DNA of 64,000 nucleotides from Rhodococcoides fascians A25f. Lineage in GTDB: Bacteria > Actinomycetota > Actinomycetes > Mycobacteriales > Mycobacteriaceae. The notes beneath the pieces were generated by a model. The model did not search any database. It was given only the letters and a program-made list of their open reading frames with translations, and was not told the DNA's origin. Shown here one piece after another: positions 62,185 through 64,000 of this stretch; within the stretch, counting starts at the first letter, position 1, and each line of letters opens with the position of its first letter. The stretch covers positions 1,054,001 through 1,118,000 of the forward strand of contig NZ_CP049744.1 of the NCBI RefSeq assembly GCF_000760935.2. Reading direction: 5' to 3'. Position numbers and translations under genes: made by a program.

Positions 62185-63261
62185 TTACGCCCAGACCGAC
62201 GCGATGTCGGTAGCGGCGGCGGGCGGTGGCGTCGGGACTCCGTTCTCGGTGCGGGAGAACCGCGGTGCCGGACGGTGTTGCGTGACGCCGCCGACGTCGA
62301 TGAGTGAGTCTCGATCCTTCATGTGCGGGTGGTTCGGGGCCTCGGCGAAGGTGAGGACCGGCGACACGCACGCGTCGGTGCCGTCGAAGATCGTGGCCCA
62401 TTCGTCACGGGTCTTGGTCAGGAACGTCGAGGTGAACTTCTCGCGCAGTTCCGGCCAGCGCGACTTGTCCATCTGCGACGGCAGGTCTGCATCGGAGAGG
62501 CCCAATCCGGTGAGGAGCTGAGCGTAGAACTGCGGCTCGAGCGAGCCGACTGCCATGTACTGGCCGTCGGAGGTCTCGTAGGTGTCGTAGAACGGTGCGC
62601 CGGTATCGAGAAGGTTGGTGCCGCGGTCGTCGCTCCAGGCTCCGACTCCGCGCCACGACCAGATCATGTGCGAGAGTGCGGCGGTGCCGTCGACCATGGC
62701 GGCGTCCACCACCTGGCCCTGCCCGGAGTTCTGTCGCTCGTAGAGCGCCGCCATGATGCCGAAGACGAGGAACATCGAGCCGCCGCCGAAGTCGCCGACC
62801 ATGTTCAGCGGCGGCACCGGGCGTTCGCCCGCACGGCCGATCGCGTTGAGCACCCCGGTGACGGAGATGTAGTTGATGTCGTGGCCTGCGGTCTGGGCCC
62901 AGGGGCCTTCCTGACCCCAGCCGGTCATGCGGCCGTAGACCAGGCGCGGGTTGCGGGCAAGGGCGTCGTCGGGTCCGAGGCCGAGGCGTTCGGTGACACC
63001 GGGGCGGAATCCCTCGATCAGCACGTCGGCGCGCTCGACGAGGCCGAGAACCTTCTCGATGTCGGCCGGGTCCTTGAGGTTCGCCTCGACGATGGTGCGG
63101 CTGCGCAGCTGGTGGTCGTGGGGAGAGACCTGTCCGGCGCGTTGCACGCGCACGACGTCTGCGCCGAGGTCTGCCAGCAGCAGTGCCGCGTGCGGGCCGG
63201 GCCCGATTCCTGCGAGTTCGACGACGCGGAGCCCCGCGAGCGGTCCACCAGTGTTCGACAC
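62185..63261 (-). CDS. mcr: Alpha-methylacyl-CoA racemase (CoA-transferase family III)
   Basis: 358 aa from GTG 63261. Family III CoA-transferase fold, with H127 ([10 protein letters not shown]) and D157 ([11 protein letters not shown]) corresponding to the catalytic His126 and Asp156 of M. tuberculosis MCR; the Asp that CoA-transferases use is replaced in the racemases. [20 protein letters not shown] is the CoA-binding start. It interconverts (R)- and (S)-2-methylacyl-CoA in branched fatty acid and sterol side-chain breakdown. Confidence 0.92.
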   Translation of the reverse strand: MSNTGGPLAGLRVVELAGIGPGPHAALLLADLGADVVRVQRAGQVSPHDHQLRSRTIVEANLKDPADIEKVLGLVERADVLIEGFRPGVTERLGLGPDDALARNPRLVYGRMTGWGQEGPWAQTAGHDINYISVTGVLNAIGRAGERPVPPLNMVGDFGGGSMFLVFGIMAALYERQNSGQGQVVDAAMVDGTAALSHMIWSWRGVGAWSDDRGTNLLDTGAPFYDTYETSDGQYMAVGSLEPQFYAQLLTGLGLSDADLPSQMDKSRWPELREKFTSTFLTKTRDEWATIFDGTDACVSPVLTFAEAPNHPHMKDRDSLIDVGGVTQHRPAPRFSRTENGVPTPPPAAATDIASVWA

Positions 63262-63357
63262 GTTGATTGCCTCGTTCCGACGTTGTGCGCTGCAATTGTG
63301 AATGGAGACTAACTTGTACTAGGTCGTCCAAGTAATGTGGGTGTGGATAATAGGGCT

Positions 63358-64000
63358 GTGACTGCCCCAGATCCCGTCCGCATCGGTACTCCACTGACTC
63401 CCGGCGCGACCCGGGTCATGCTGCTCGGCTCAGGTGAGCTGGGCAAAGAAGTCATCATCGCGTTCCAACGCCTCGGTGTCGAGGTGATCGCCGTCGATCG
63501 CTACGACAATGCTCCCGGCCATCAGGTGGCCCACCACGCATTCACCATCGACATGAGCGATCCGGAAGAGCTTCTGGCGCTGATCGATTCGCAGCAGCCC
63601 GACTTCGTGGTTCCGGAGATCGAGGCCATTGCCACCGACGCCCTCGCCGAGGTGGAAGCCCGAGGCCGAAGCGTGGTGATTCCCACGGCTCGGGCGACGC
63701 AGTTGACGATGAACCGCGAGGGCATCAGGCGATTGGCAGCCGAGGAACTCGGGCTGCCGACCTCGCCTTACGCATTCGCCGATTCGCTGGACGACGTTCG
63801 ACAAGCGCTGTCCACCATAGGTTTTCCGGCCGTCATCAAGCCGGTCATGTCGTCGTCGGGCAAGGGTCAGTCCGTTGTTCGCAGTGAAGCCGATGTCGAG
63901 GCGGCCTGGGAGTACGCACTGAAGGGTGGTCGCGTCGACCTCGGCCGCGTCATCGTCGAGGGATTCGTCGACTTCGATTACGAGATAACACTTCTCACCG
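63358..64000 (+). CDS. purT: Formate-dependent GAR transformylase PurT (5' part, runs off the window)
   Basis: No stop before 64000, so at least 214 codons. GTG at 63358 ([16 protein letters not shown]); GTG 63343 is also in frame. PurT/ATP-grasp features: [85 protein letters not shown] and [14 protein letters not shown]. It makes formyl-GAR from GAR, formate and ATP in purine synthesis. It diverges from mcr; the ORF was found by translating the edge directly. Confidence 0.95.
   Translation, partial: MTAPDPVRIGTPLTPGATRVMLLGSGELGKEVIIAFQRLGVEVIAVDRYDNAPGHQVAHHAFTIDMSDPEELLALIDSQQPDFVVPEIEAIATDALAEVEARGRSVVIPTARATQLTMNREGIRRLAAEELGLPTSPYAFADSLDDVRQALSTIGFPAVIKPVMSSSGKGQSVVRSEADVEAAWEYALKGGRVDLGRVIVEGFVDFDYEITLLT

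Overview
The window is an ordinary chromosomal stretch of a high-GC actinomycete of the mycolic-acid group, most likely Rhodococcus or the closely related Rhodococcoides. Two long blocks follow the Mycobacterium tuberculosis gene order as I remember it: disA-radA-lpqE / carD-ispD-ispF-cysS-rlmB at the left (the Rv3579c to Rv3586 order), and flavohaemoprotein-like gene / clpB ... pyrE ... SpoU methylase ... GH76 ... DedA ... fba ... Rv0361-like, DUF3151, S2P protease, Rv0358-like, purA on the right (the Rv0357c to Rv0385 order, shuffled and with insertions). WhiB3-like, EspR-like and Rv1733c-like proteins fit the same group. I see no tRNA, rRNA, insertion sequence, prophage, CRISPR array or replication origin. 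Coding density is very high, and no gene-free gap exceeds about 300 bases.

Layout. 1-6884: genome maintenance (disA, radA), the CarD transcription factor, the MEP isoprenoid steps IspD and IspF, CysS and an rRNA methylase. 6887-10005: an IclR regulator facing an MHS transporter and a shikimate-dehydrogenase-like gene across an operator-rich gap. 9995-14967: a six-gene minus-strand run with a zinc-type ABC transporter (SBP, ATPase, permease) followed by pxpA-pxpB-pxpC (5-oxoprolinase), behind a Zur-like inverted repeat. 15110-20463: a LacI regulator, a trehalose-phosphate phosphatase/GH15 fusion, and a GntR regulator with gluconokinase. 20584-22168: WhiB3-like, DUF2637 and DUF427 genes. 22173-26184: an overlapping run of GGDEF/EAL protein, BluB and a beta-propeller lipoprotein. 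26252-32413: dinB, a CYP102-like P450 with a divergent TetR, DUF2277, an EspR-like regulator, a hypothetical and a globin-reductase.

32614-43117: clpB with a HAIR/HspR site and a SigH-like promoter, low-complexity membrane proteins, LemA, pyrE, a sortase-like lipoprotein overlapping a long Ala-rich surface protein, and a MarR/MFS pair. 43199-57859: small membrane proteins, an SDR, a SpoU methylase, GH76, two DedA proteins, fba, a FUSC protein, a CDF metal exporter with a metal-regulator-type operator, a WYL regulator/PPOX pair and an S2P protease. 58023-64000: purA, an LGFP-repeat protein, ogt, a MocR regulator, an alpha-methylacyl-CoA racemase and the 5' part of purT, which runs off the window.

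The most notable points are: the zinc-uptake plus oxoprolinase run behind one Zur-like box; the sortase-like lipoprotein coupled to a surface protein with no visible sorting motif; the c-di-GMP protein/BluB/propeller operon; the OtsB-GH15 fusion; a small dispersed intergenic repeat; and long-armed inverted repeats at three convergent gene junctions. Nothing here is a clear-cut new defence or mobile system.
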